64,000 nt of DNA from Acholoe squamosa (GCA_949317995.1 OX439038.1:1878001-1942000); one strand, 5' to 3'. Shown: positions 21,501-36,500, counted from the first letter of the stretch. Translations and numbers: made by a program. Notes: generated by a model not told the origin, from the letters alone.

Positions 21501-24500
21501 TAATCAACTTAGAAATTTGATTTCTTGACCTATATAAGCATACCCAGAAGAGAAAAAGAGTATGAGAGGAGACTTATGTTCCACTCCAAGAGTTACAAAT
21601 TTCCCTTCACCAAAGCCAACTACCACATCTGCTCAGCTTGGCACTCAAGTTTCTGCCTGATTTCAATTGACTAATGTAGGCTAAAATGAGGTTTGTCTAA
21701 AGTGGGCTTGTGACATGATTATATGAATACTTTTCCCCAACAAATACATAATACGTATTCTCAAGCCTCAGGTACCTGTATGTATGCCAATACGGATCTG
21801 TATGAGAACCCCTGCCATGTGAGGTATAGTGTACGAGCTGATGCCACTGAGTACGTGAAGAGACATGGTCGCAATATGCGCCGCATGCTGGTCCCCGTTC
21901 TGTACTGGTAATCCTGATACTACCATGTATGCATCTCCAATTGTCTCCACCTACAAGAGAGCAAGAATAGAAGAGCACATGTTTACTCAGAGTTGGTTAC
22001 ATTCAGTGGTAACAAGCATATGCAGTTCAATAATCGTCTCACCATGACAGTGGTCAAGGCAGGCTTAACTAACTCCTTACCCAACTTTCATGTAGAAGCC
22101 AGAGTCAGACAACTAGTGCTGCCACCTTCCCACAACAGCCAGAGAACCCCTACAAAAGTTTCCCAATGACAATAACAAATACACACACCCTATATTTATA
22201 CTTACTTTGTACACATCAAAGTCATCTGTGATCTCATCGAATGTTGAGTACAGGCCATTGAGCAGATTCACCACCTGAAATAAAAAACACAACTGTCAGT
22301 CATCCTACCCATAGTAGAGAATGTCTAAATGACTAATATGTATAGGGTGTCTACCTTACCTGTAGAGGTGTACTGGCAGCAGAGAGTTTGGTGAAGCCAA
22401 CAATGTCTGAGAAGTAAATAGTAACAGCTTCAAACGTCTCGGGCTCCACAACATGGCCAAGCTTCAGCTGGTCAGCCACTGACCTGAAATTATATATAGG
22501 ACACTTGCAGGTTGTATTTAACCAATGAAGTAATTTCCCAGTGCATACGAGATATGTAAACCGAAGCCTCCCTAGGAGGCTTCTGTTTTAAGACACCTGG
22601 CCAGTATTCTGCTACTCTACAAAATATGAGTTATAAAGACAATGTCAGAATTGCATGGGTTGTCTGAAAAGGCCTGTCCAACTAGTCTATCTATTCAGGA
22701 CATATTAGTTTTAATTTTTAAGTAAAATTTTGCTTCTTTTTTATTTTCATGGAAAATCATTCCAGGGCTAATATCTCCAAATAAGAACTGCCTGGACAGT
22801 GAAAGTTGTGCTCTCTATCATTTACATGAAGAATATGTACAACTATACTATGAAGCAAGCTTTACCTGGGTAGTATACAGTAGTACCTTCTTTGTCTCCT
22901 TACCTGGGTAGTGTACTGTAGAGCCGTGCTTCTACTTTCTTCTTCTCATTACCTGGGTCATATACTGTAGAGCAGTACTTCTACTTTTTGTCTCCTTACC
23001 TGGGTAGTTTACTATACAGCCGTCCTTCTACTTTCTTTGTCTCCTTACCTGGGTAGTATACTGTAGAGTAGTCCTTCTACTTTCTTTGTCTCCTTACCTG
23101 GGTAGTATACTGTAGAGCAGTCCTTCTACTTTCTTTGTGTCCTTACCTAGGTAGTATACTGTAGAGCAGTCCTTCTACTTTCTTTGTCTCCTTACCTGGG
23201 TAGTATACTGTAGAGCAGTACTTCTACTTCCTTTGTCTCCTCACCTGGGTAGTATACTGTAGAGCAGTCCTTCTACTTTCTTTTTCTCCTTACCTGGATA
23301 GTATACTATAGAGCAGTCCTTCTACTTTCTTTGTCTCCTTACCTGGGTAGTATACTGTAAAGCTGTCCTTCTACTTTCTTTGTCTCCTTACCTGGGTAGT
23401 ATACTGTAAAGCTGTCCTTCTACTTTCTTTGTCTCCTTACCTGGATAGTATACTATAGAGCAGTCCTTCTACTTTCTTTGTTTCCTTACCTGGGTAGTAT
23501 ACTGTAAAGCTGTCCTTCTACTTTCTTTGTCTCCTTACCTGGGTAGTATACTGTAGAGCCGTGCTTCTACTTTCTTCTTCTCATTACCTGGGTCATATAC
23601 TGTAGAGCAGTCCTTCTACTTTTTGTCTCCTTACCTGGGTAGTATACTGTAGAGCAGTCCTTCTACTTTCTTTGTCTCCTTACCTGGGTAGTATACTGTA
23701 GAACAGGGCTTCTACTTTCTTTGTCTCCTTACCTGGGTAGTATACTGTAGAGCCATACTTCTACTTCCTTTGTCTCCTTACCTGGGTAGTATACTGTAGA
23801 GCAATCCTTCTACTTTCTTTGTCTCCTTACCTGGGTAGTATACTGTACGGCAGTCCTTCTACTTTCTTTGTCTCCTTACCTAGGTAGTATACTGTAGAGC
23901 AGTCCTTCTACTTTCTTTGTCTCCTTACCTGGGTAGTATACTGTAGAGCAGTCCTTCTACTTTCTTTGTCTCCTTACCTGGGTAGTATACTGTAGAGCAG
24001 GGCTTCTACTTTCTTTGTCTCCTTACCAGGGTAGTATACTGTAGAGCAGTCCTTCTACTTTCTTTGTCTCCTTACCTGGGTAGTATACTGTAGAGCCATA
24101 CTTCTACTTCCTTTGTCTCCTTACCTGGGTAGTATACTGTAGAGCCATACTTCTACTTCCTTTGTCTCCTTACCTGGGTAGTATACTGTAGAGCAGTCCT
24201 TCTACTTTCTTTGTCTCCTTACCTGGGTAGTATAGTGAAGAGCAGTCCTTCTACTTTCTTTGTCTCCTTACCTGGGTAGTATACTGTAGAGCAGGGCTTC
24301 TACTTTCTTTGTCTTCTTACCTAGGTAGTATACTGTAGAGCAGTCCTTCTACTTTCTTTGTCTCCTTACCTGGGTAGTATACTGTACGGCAGTCCTTCTA
24401 CTTTCTTTGTCTCCTTACCTGGGTAGTAAACTGTAGAGCAGTCCTTCTACTTTCTGTCTCCTTACCTGGGATGTAAACTGTAGAGCAGTCCTTCTACTTT

Positions 24501-27500
24501 CTTTGTCTCCTTACCTGGGTAGTATACTGTAGAGCAGTACTTCTACTTTCTTTGTCTCCTTACCTGGGTAGTATACTGTAGAGCAGGGCTTCTACTTTCT
24601 TTGTCTCCTTACCTGGGTAGTATACTCTAGAGTCATACTTCTACTTTCTTTGTCTCCTTACCTGGGTAGTATACTGTAGAGCAGTCCTTCTACTTTCTTT
24701 GTCTCCTTACCTGGGTAGTATACTGTAGAGCAGTCCTTCTACTTTCTTTGTCTCCTTACCTGGGTAGTATACTATACAGCAGTACTTCTACTTTCTTCTT
24801 CTCCTCGTTAAGCTCCGTGGTGCGGCCAGCCACTAGGTCCTCCAGGTTCTCCGCATGTTCCTCCAGCATATGGATCATCTTGTCTATCACATTGAGTGGT
24901 CTGTGGATGGATACGTTAGATATATAACCATCATAAATTGTCACATGTATAGGCCAACACTCACACCTAGTCTACTTAGGACTCACACTTAGATAAAGAA
25001 AGCTGCAATGGCCAGTTTGAGCACCCCAGCACTAATAAATTTTACCTTCTTTGAAACTGCCACTTATTTGAATACTTTTTTTAGTGCTTAAGATTAATTT
25101 TAACCTACCTTACCCCTGTTGCTTATTTGAGACCCTTATTTGAAACAAGCCATTCAGGTATAAGGTACAGGTGGGGCTTGCTTTTAACAAGTTTAGTGCA
25201 AATTTAACATTGAATAGTCCCACCGGTAAGGCGCAAAAAAGACTGTTTAGGTATATTTTGTAAGATTTTGAAGAATACACTAGATGCATCTTAGCTATCA
25301 TGGAATTGGTGGAAAAAAAGTAGAGCAGATAAAATTGAAAAAAGTTGAAAATTGAATGCACACTAACCTCCCACCATTAATGTCAATGAGTACTTTGATG
25401 ACTTTGTTGAAGGTTGGTCGTTTCTCGGGTGCCTCATCCCAACATGACATCATTAAATGCCGCCATGAGTCAGAACAATTCTCTTGTGGAACCGTGGGAC
25501 GGAATGGATGGGAGGAGATGGCCTTAACCTTCTCAATAATCTCTGTAAGTAGCATAAAAAGAATTTTAGAGCATGAATCTAATCTACATGGAAAAGACGT
25601 GTTGCAATTGGCATAGGTCCTACAACTGTTACTCCTACTTGCTGCAGGATTAACCAAGAAGCCACACATTACATACCCACATGCTCTTACCCTGTAGTTC
25701 ATGGTCATCTGTAGTACCTTTTAAAATGGCCAGATAACTATGATTTAGTCATTATCCTATGACAAATAAATCTGCCAATCCTTCACCATGTGTCTCATTT
25801 CTCTATTGTCAGCTTGTGTAAGTTATACGATGGTGCTGCAATTTGTCCATTATGATTCCAAATGAATAATTTTATGATTGGACTTACCCGAGTACTCTAA
25901 GTGAGTGTCCTTGGCATAGGGTCCATTGTGAAGTGCTATCTCCTGCAGTATAATGCCATATGCATACACATCACCACACGGAGTACCGTATGGACCAGGG
26001 GGTGGACCTCTCAGTAACTCTGGGCTCTTCCACAACAGGGCTATAGATACAAATATATATATGTAGGGGCTCGTGGAGCTTTGTATATAGTGTTTGCTCC
26101 TTATTCGAGAGGGCAGGTCGATCGGTGTGGTTGCCACCAGTGGGACCAGAGGTCGCTTCGATCTCTGGCCACTGCGGGGTGGTGGCAGCACTAGTCTTCG
26201 CTGCTCCAGTCCCTACCTGGGACCACATAGGGAGCTCAGTTGGTCTCTGGCTACGGCCAGCACAACACCTGATCATAATCGAGCTATATTCATAGCACCA
26301 CTCCGAACTTATGTAGATACTGAATAAACATGTGCCGGTTGCACTAACCTGAGCTAACTCGTCTGGTTTTACTTAACATTAATATCCCTCAAACTAGATC
26401 GAAGTTAAACAAGAACTCGAACCATTACACTGGTGCCGTGACCAGTCTTGGTTTTAGTGCGCGACCCTGGAGGTCGAACCGAACCATGATGGAGCGACCC
26501 AAGGAAACTTGGGGTTCAACAGTGGTGACTCCACTGGATCTGAAGCAAAGGCGCTACCATTCACGGTAGATACAGGCCGAGGCCTCACTATCGAAACCGA
26601 GGATGGTAACACGACATATACCATACTACTAACTTCGAACCCGAAGAAATTAGACTTAACAGAACCAACTTTTTGATAGAAGGGTGAGAGACTATTTGAT
26701 GACATGACAGTGGAGAATGGGGCCATGAATGTGGCTGTGCAGAATGGGATTCAGTTTCTTTACGATCCTGTTGAAAAATGGCCTTCCATATATGTTTTAC
26801 TATTGGAATTGTCATTCTTAACAAGAAATAAAAACAGTTTTTTGTTCCTAGGACAAGTGCGCTAAATGCCGGAAACATAGATATTAACATAAAATGAATG
26901 TGAAGACATATGTAAGACTCATTTGTAACCCTAATTCAACTTTAATAAAACTGTAAACCTGATATTACCTTCCAGCAGTACACTTACCGAAATAGTTAAC
27001 AGTGTCCTCTTTATGTGTGGAGCAGGCCTTAAACTTGGCAAGTCCGTAGTCTGTGATTTTACAGATCCACCGACTGTCCACGAGGCACTTAGAACTTGTT
27101 AGATTACCATGGGAACCAAATGGGCTCTCATGGAGATAGGCCATCCCCTGTAAATGTAGCATTAATAAAGCAAAATAACATCATGTATACCATAGGAACC
27201 AAAGGAGCTCTCATGTAGGTAAGCTATCCCCTTAATGCTCAACATGTATGCATGAATGTAGTCTCCTGGCTAGTAGAGCTTATTTCAAGAATCTTGATGC
27301 CCCACACATATGATGCATTAGAGTACTATTGGCATTTTTAACATGTTTGATGAAACAAGACAACTGCTTTCACATGGGCCTTTATCATGGCTTCATCTCA
27401 TCATCCATTACCTAAAAGGTGTTGCATTACCTTTATTGCAGATTTATACTTTTATCAAGGGCTTCAATCTACAGTGTGTACACCTGGGCATAAAACATTT

Positions 27501-30500
27501 GGATTTGATCCATCACAGTTGCAATGTTTATGCCTTTTTGCAGAAAATGGATGGACTTAATTCAATACCTCAAGCATTGAATGATGCCTACCTTGGCAAT
27601 ATCAGTCACTATTCCAATCTTGAAGTCATACGACAGGTTGATGTCCTCATTCTGCAGTATGTCCTGTAAGGAATGGTATTATGAATAATCTGAGGTGACT
27701 ATGAACATTGATGGTGCATATAATACAAAAGACTCTATCGAAAATAATTGTATTTAGGGTCATTGATAACAGGGTTAAATAACACAGACATAGTTGTTCA
27801 TTGAAGTTGAAAAAGGGATAATTTTTAGTTTCCACATTTCGCAAGCATTTCTAGTCAAAGATGTGAAAGTGTGATTCCAGAGAGAGCTCCCAAATGGCAG
27901 AAAAGAAGTGTTTCTCTTGCTTGAAGCAATTATTGTTGGTCCATGATTTTTCATAAAGACCTTCAATTGAAGAAGAAGCTTTGAGGCTTACTTAGGGTCG
28001 ATTTTGGCCTATAACTTTTATAAGGTGCATCTTGAATTTTGGGACATTCTATGCATCTAATGTTATCACCATGTGTAATCAGCACCTCTGAGTGATTTAA
28101 GCACTCATCACGATAAGTCAGTCCTCACATATATCAGATTAACGGGTACCAGAAAAGATTTGCCAGTCCTAAAAAATCCACCATACCCCCCCAGCTTGCA
28201 ATAAATGAGTTGGCCCTTGAACCTTACCTGTAGGCTGCCCTTCTGTGCATAGGCCATGACAATGAAGACTTTGGGTGCCTCGGTGCAGGCGCCAACAAAC
28301 TGGTTCACGTTCTCATGGTGCATACTCCGCATCTGTATGTGTGGAATGTTGTGAAAGGGAAATAGGAGGGAATATTCTGTAAAGGATCAAATCTCACATG
28401 ATATTTCCTTGAACTATAAAATATGGCATGGAACGTTACATGAGAATCACATTGGATTATGAAAAGTCATGTGAAATTTTACCTGTGTCTGTAGGTACCT
28501 ACCAGGTACAACTAGGTCATGACATATGTAATACTACCTGTGTCTGCAGGTACCTACCAGGTACAACTAGGTCATGACATATGTAATACCACCTGTGTCT
28601 GTAGGTACCTACCAGGTACAACTAGGTCATGACATATGTAATACTACCTGTGTCTGTAGGTACCTACCAGGTACAACTAGGTCATGACATATGTAATACT
28701 ACCTGTGTCTGCTGGTACCTACCAGGTACAACTAGGTCATGACATATGTAATACTACCTGTGTCTGTAGGTACCTACCAGGTACAACTAGGTCATGACAT
28801 ATGTAATACCACCTGTGTCTGTAGGTACCTACAAGGTACAACTAGGTCATATGCAGGCAGGCAGGCCTTGTTTCAACTAGGGAAAGGACGTAAAATATGT
28901 TGGACACTCACATATTTCATCTCAGTTAGAATCCCGACATCACGAACGTCAACTGTTGGCCTGTTCAGCTTCCTTAGAGCCACCATCTTACCCTGAAGAT
29001 GAAAGTGAGCTTTAACTAATGTATGAATATAAACAGAATCTAAAGAAGAATGGGTTCAGTGCAATTGTTGAATTGTTTAAAAAACCTTGTAACAGTGGTC
29101 ATGAGCCCCTTTAGTGAGTGTTTTCATATAAAGTATGAGAGGCCTTTATCAAAAAGACAATCCTACTTCCATAAAAGCTAGTGTAGGGAATCATGTTGCC
29201 ATTTCGAGACTAGGATAGAATCGAGACTATTTACTGTGGACCTATAGTTGGAGGGTAGGCATTCTTTGGGATTCCCTCCTATATATCTCGCGAGAGGGCA
29301 CCACCTGTTGCCTCGATTGTGTGACATAGAGAATGGCCCAGAGGGCGCTGAGAGCGGATCTACTGGTGAGCAGCATATATTCTGCCATCCACTCACTATC
29401 AGGGGGAGATTCCACCCTACCGTGTTGGTAGGCATTGGGCTCTCTAGAAATGGCCTAGGGTTTTTATTAACCTAAAGCATTACCACTGAGGTATTGACTA
29501 TTTAAAGGAACGATCACTTGAAAGGACTGATTATTCTTATAAAGAAATAAAGTGATCTGGGTTCTATTTAGAATATTATGTCCTGAATATTTTCAATATC
29601 AAAGAAACCTTTCAGCCAATTACATGATAACATATTTATAAATTTACATCAGGTTTGAACCTTCCTTCACTAATAGGAAAAAGTAAAATGGCCATTTTCA
29701 GAACTCCTTACACCAGGATTCAAACCCACGCAGTTCTAACCTTTGAATTTCAATGCATGTGGCTAAGAAGTGAAACTGAGCAGCTCATGGTGAAAGGAGC
29801 CACTTGTCAGCCAAGCCAGTATAACCTCTTTTGCTGCTATTGATGTCTCAACATGGACATTCCACATAAGAAACAAATATGAAGAGAGGTAGGCCTATAT
29901 ATTGAAAATTTGACTTAGTTGAATAATATAAATTCTATCTAAACATATATCCAAACTATCCAAAAAATAACCTTTCAGGTTTTTTAAACAGTCGATATGC
30001 TACCTAGGAAAACTTTGTGTTTACTAGGATATCACCCCCAACCCAATACATACAATATTATAAGTTGGTGCTAAAAGATGGCAGGTAAACCAGTCCGACA
30101 GACTGCTGAACCATTCCTGATGAAGTTCTAGTAATCAGACTAATGTACAGGAAAATACGGTCATGGAGATTTCAGTGGTGATAAAGTCATACAGAGATTC
30201 GCTCGCTCCAGCTATTGTAGTTTCAGATGATTAATTACGGTATCAGTGAAGTTTATACCTGGTATGGGTGCTACTACAGCCGTGGAGGGCCACACCTTGA
30301 AAAAATTCACCTTGATTTTTTTTATTCCCAATATGGAAACAACATAAAATGAAACATGAAAAAACTACTGTTAAGCCTGAAATTTCAACCTGTCAACTGT
30401 CAAAGTAGAAAAAAAATATCTGCAGTCAAGATGATATTTTCCCATGTCAACTGTCAAGTTGCAAAAAAATCTCCCGTCAACTGTCAAGTTGACAGTTGAC

Positions 30501-33500
30501 AGCAGAAAAATCATGCTGACAGCAGATAAGAAAACATGATTTTTCCCTGTCAACTGTCAATTTTATGCAACCTGACGGTTGAAAAACACGGGAAAATATC
30601 ATGTTGACAATTTTTTTTTCAAGTTGACACTTGACCCTATGGTAGGGTCAGCAGGTTACATCATGCTGACCCTACCCTACCATAGGGTCAGCATGTTACA
30701 TCATGCTGACCCTATGGTAGGGTCAGCAGATTACATCATGACTTTTACATGACTTTAGATACATCATGCTGACCATATGGTAGGGTCAGCACGATACATC
30801 ATGACTTTTACATGACTTTAGATACATCATGCTGGTAGGGTCAGCAGATTACATCATGACTTTTACATGACTTTAGATACATCATGCTGACCCTATGGTA
30901 GGGTCAGCATGATACATCATGACTTTTACATGACTTTAGATACATCATGCTGACCCTATGGTAGGGTCAGCATGATACATCATGACTTTTACATGACTTT
31001 TGATACATCATGCTGACCCTATGGTAGGGTCAGCATAAAAACATCATGACTTTTACATGACTTTTGATACATCATGCTGACCCTATGGTAGGGTCAGCAG
31101 ATTACATCATGACTTTTACATGAATTTAGATACATCATGCTGACCCTATGGTAGGGTCAGCATGATACATCATGACTTTTACATGACTTTAGATACATCA
31201 TGCTGACCCTATGGTAGGGTCAGCAGATTACATCATGACTTTTACATGACTTTTGATACATCATGCTGACCCTATGGTAGGGTCAGCATGTTACATCATG
31301 ACTTTTACATGACTTTTGTTACATCATGCTGACCCTATGGTAGGGTCAGCAGATTACATCATGACTTTTACATGACTTTTGATACATCATGCTGACCCTA
31401 TGGTAGGGTCAGCATGATACATCATGACTTTTACATGACTTTTGATACATCATGCTGACCCTATGGTAGGGTCAGCAGATTACATCATGACTTTTACATG
31501 ACTTTTGATACATCATGCTGACCCTATGGTAGGGTCAGCATGATACATCATGACTTTTACATGACTTTTGATACATCATGCTGACCCTATGGTAGGGTCA
31601 GCATGATACATCATGACTTTTACATGACTTTTGATACATCATGCTGACCCTATGGTAGGGTCAGCAGATTACATCATGACTTTTACATGACTTTTGATAC
31701 ATCATGCTGACCCTATGGTAGGGTCAGCATGATACATCATGACTTTTACATGACTTTTGATACATCATGCTGACCCTGTGGTAGGGTCAGCATGATACAT
31801 CATGACTTTTACATGACTTTTGATACATCATGCTGACCCTATGGTAGGGTCAGCATGATACATCATGACTTTTACATGACTTTTGATACATCATGCCGAC
31901 CCTATGGTAGGGTCAGCAGATTACATCATGACTTTTACATGACTTTAGATACATCATGCTGACCCTATGGTAGGGTCAGCAGATTACATCATGACTTTTA
32001 CATGACTTTAGATACATCATGCTGACCCTATGGTAGGGTCAGCATGATACATCATGACTTTTACATGACTTTTGATACATCATGGTGACCCTATGGTAGG
32101 GTCAGCAGATTACATCATGACTTTTACATGACTTTTGATACATCATGCTGACCCTATGGTAGGGTCAGCAGATTACATCATGACTTTTACATGACTTTTG
32201 ATACATCATGCTGACCCTATGGTAGGCACGGCCTGCATCCATGCATCATGGTTACAAAGCATGGAAGTAGTGATTTAAAGGCTGCAATCGCAGCAAGTTA
32301 CTTGCCAGGGCTTCACTCTTATCGTATGATAGGCTACACTGTTCTGTATGATGCACTGATGCAGCAACATCGCCTTAAATGGTTACTGACCAGGCCATTT
32401 CAACTCTATGAAGCGTTTGAAACACCAACAATGGCGTGTCAAAATGAGTTCTCTAAATCATATAAATACACCATTTGCACATCTCTGATATACGATCCAT
32501 ACAATCGGACCATAGAGCTGATAAGCACCCCCATGAAATATCTGACGTTACAGCTGTACAGGAAACACAATTGGTGTAAGGGAATACTTGGAACTCAACA
32601 AATGTATAATAGCATGTTTTAATAACACTGATGGTTAAATAGATATGTTGCCTAGTTCTAGCGTATGTGTACAATATGAAAAGATGCCTGTGCTCATGAT
32701 TTTTGATACATTTAAGCCATCGGTTATGAAAATCCTATTTGCTGGCACCCATCTACTCTGGAACATCAATTACCAGAACCAAAACATCCATTAACTATTC
32801 CCGGTTATAACATTGGCCAGACAAGGGTCTCCGGAATTTATAATGCTGCTTTTATTTACTAGTTCTTTAAGTCTCTAAAGGCTGTTGGTGCATTCGTGCA
32901 TCATGCCCATTGATTGCTATGATGTGTGAATGAAGCCTGCCCACCAAGACTGCATTCATGCATCATACCGAGCCTATGAATGTTCCCTGGACACGGCCCG
33001 AGGGCTACCAGTACTGCAATGCCACACATAAAAGCCATGGCTTTTATGATAACACCTTATACTGACTTATAGATCTGCCTGAAGTCAAGATGTGCCTTAC
33101 AGGCAATATAGAGCAGCATTAATAGGCAAACTCCAAGTGCTCTGTATGTGCTCTGTATACCTAGGTCTGGCAATAGTTTACGATGCATCTTATATTCGAG
33201 GGAGTCCATGGTATCACTGTGTCAGCCAGAAACCTCTGGTCAGAAACCTTCATTTCTGGACAGATAATAGCCAATTGCAACCTCAAAGATGATATTTAAG
33301 ATTTAGATTGTTTTACTTGAAACATATGCAAGATTACATGTTCTGACAGTTCATTATGGAATTTAGCTATTTCCTGCAAGTATATAGTTGGTCAGAAACC
33401 GGTTAGAAACCTTCACACTCAGAATTGCATCACAGTGGTAAGACAGCCTACACATGAATAATATTGATTTTAAAGTACTCCCTGGATTGCAGGTAGGTTA

Positions 33501-36500
33501 CCAAGGATACATCTGATTCATCAGATCTTGCCCTCATTAATGCTGCCTTGAGGGTAACTTCATAGGACCTCAAAGAGTTAATTTTTAACCCTTTAAAGGC
33601 TGCTGATGCAGGAGTGCATCATGCCCATTGTTCGGCATTATGCACTAATGAAGTACTGGTGAGACTGCTCACCAGCACTTCATTGGAGCATCATGCCGAC
33701 CTTATGGGGTTGATAAATATACTCCAGGAGGGTCGGCATGATGCTCCAATGAAGTGCTGGTGATTAGACTTCATTCGTGCATTATGATGGCATGATGCAC
33801 TCCTGTATTAGCCGCTAGTCCAATACTGCACCATCCACATACATTAGTTATCATGATGCATTGATGGAGCCCACAACTCAAAAGAGCCGCATGAGATACA
33901 TAAAGGTAGCCCTGGAAGGCATTTCTCAAGATGGTAAGTCTAGACCCTCTTCAGATCATGGTGGGATCCCTCAATATAATGCCAGTACAGCCATGAATCT
34001 AGTGGCCAATAATAATTGTACTGGTACAATTGCCCTACCAAACCCTATGTAATTATTACATTAAGTGCTAATCGTACTGAGTACACTGCAAAAATGGTGT
34101 TTAGATTTTAAACATGTTTAGGTCTAAACATATTTAAAACCTAAACATATAGGTCAGTTAGGTTTCTCATAGACTACACATTTAGGAAATGAACACTTTT
34201 ATTCTAACTACATAAACATTTATGCTAAACATGTTTAGATGTTTAGAGTTGAGACAGTTGAATAATAGGTGTTTAGATGTAAACATCAATATGTTTAGAT
34301 ACTTGTATGTTGAATCCACACCAGCCAGGTAGCAGCACTACCTTTGACTGGACTATCTGCACACAGTTATAATCAATTGTTGTGACAAATGTCCCCAAAT
34401 CCCATGTTTATCATGGTTTCATTTCATAGAATGTCATGTGAATAGAAAGGGCAATAGAAAATTGACTAGATTCACCTCATGCCACCATCATTACCATAAA
34501 ATAATCAATAAACTCAATTACTGACACCTATTTGATGTTATTCTGGAATAGACAAGGCAATTTCCTTCCTGCCAAGCTGTTGTACTTTCTCAAGTCTCTC
34601 ATTCTGATGCAGTGTGTAATATACGTACACGTATATAGCTGTGGCTGACATCTTTGGAGACTTTGACAAGTAAATACCTGCTGATGTCCCCCCCAGTAAA
34701 TGAGAAAAAAAAATATATCTCTGTTTTTTAATGCATACATGTCTGCAAACCTTAAATCTCCATCATCATGTCTAAACACAAAAGTTTTAACGTAAACACC
34801 TACATTTCTAAACACTTGAGCTAAGCACATTGTTTGGCTAAACATGTTTAGGAAATTAATGTGATTACAAAAACGTTGCAAGAATATGTTTAGGATTGTG
34901 TTTAGGATCTAAACACCATTTTTGCAGTGTAGTGAGAGTGCACCACCTACGATCAACTTCTCTAATATTGATAGTTTTCAAATCGTAGTAGATGCGTGTA
35001 GTTGTACCATCTGGAGAAATGCCCTCCAGGAGCCTCCTTGGGACTGAATTCATGCTTCATGCCAACCTATGGACATGATGTATTAATTCATTAGAGCCTT
35101 TATAAGGGTTAAACAGAATGTCCCTGTGAGGGTGGATCAAATGGTGGTACATCAGAGGGGAGCCTATATATAGACAATAAATACGTAAATAGTAGATGGA
35201 CAACAGGTGAGGTATGGGGCATTTCACTATGGTAAATACCCACATATAAGTCAAGCCTTATACATAAGGACAGGCACCAGTTGTGTCCTTAAAAATGTAG
35301 CTGAACTTTCAATGTGCCACATAGATCTTTTCTTTAGGATGCCACTAAACTGTCCAAAATCGAAATCACCTTATAGCATCTATAAGTCAGGGTGTGGCTT
35401 ATTTGTGAGGTATGCCTCATTGTATAGACTGTATAGACAAGTACCTCAGCAGACACATCCCTCCCACACACCTCCAGAACCAAACACAAAATGCTGATAA
35501 GCCAACTATAAAGCACAGAGAGCACAGTAATGTCTAGGACAAAGATTATGACTGTATGTGTGAGGTCAGTTCAATCCAGCATAGCTGTCAACTCCAGCAC
35601 GTACCATCAGAAGGCCACTCCCAAGTAGCATAAACGTATTGGACCATGCTTGGACCCATAATAATCAGTAGGGTGGCCCATTGTTTGGATTCTTGTATTG
35701 TGCCCCTACATGGAGGCCGAGAACAAGGGCTGTGTCGCTGTGTCGAATTTAAGAGAACTGCCGTTTTGCGTATGTCGATTTTTATCCAATTATTCCCCCA
35801 TGTCTGATGATTTTTAAAAGTGCCGTATTGTAAGTGTCAATTTTCAAAAGTGCCTTATTGCCTAAATCACCCATGTCACTGATGTTGCATGTGTCGATTT
35901 TTTCCCATGTAAAGGCACTGTATTTGTTGCTAGCAAAAGAATGGCTTGACATCTGACCCTTCATTCATGTGAAACAGTGATCTTGGCTTTATGTTGGCGT
36001 AATATTGGGCCACCATTTTGAGGTTCAAACATTGGTTCGTGGATAGAAATTAAGTATCAAAATTATGTTGTGATGCAGATGTTGGTCTAATCATTTTCAA
36101 ATATTCAGCCAAAATGGTAATTCCTGATAGTGGCCCAATATCATTTCCTCTATTGACATTAAGTTAACCATCCGTGTAGTACATACATATAGAGTGTTTT
36201 CCTTTTAGATATGTTTTAGCAGTTACCTTTGAAATTCATCCCAATCTAGGCACAAAAAGGGCTAATTATACAAACAGTTATACTAGGATTTAGGAAACAG
36301 ATTATATTACCACAAATATCATGCTACTAGTGGTTCACAGGGATTGAGTTTTCAAAACAATCATAAGACAATGTTGGAGTTAACCAACAACTCTTCAACC
36401 AACATGAAACCCCCTTGTGGAGATCTGGGGCCGAGACCATAAACATTGCCAATGTTATGTAAATATTTGGACCAGCAATTAAGCCAGAATTCACCTGCTT

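Noticed and set aside
22864-24759. Regularly spaced 49-bp repeats as a CRISPR-like array
   Set aside because: No unique spacers; a head-to-tail minisatellite in an animal intron.
32248-32622. 124-codon plus-strand open frame
   Set aside because: No motif, no neighbour and no splice context; length is within chance for this much sequence.
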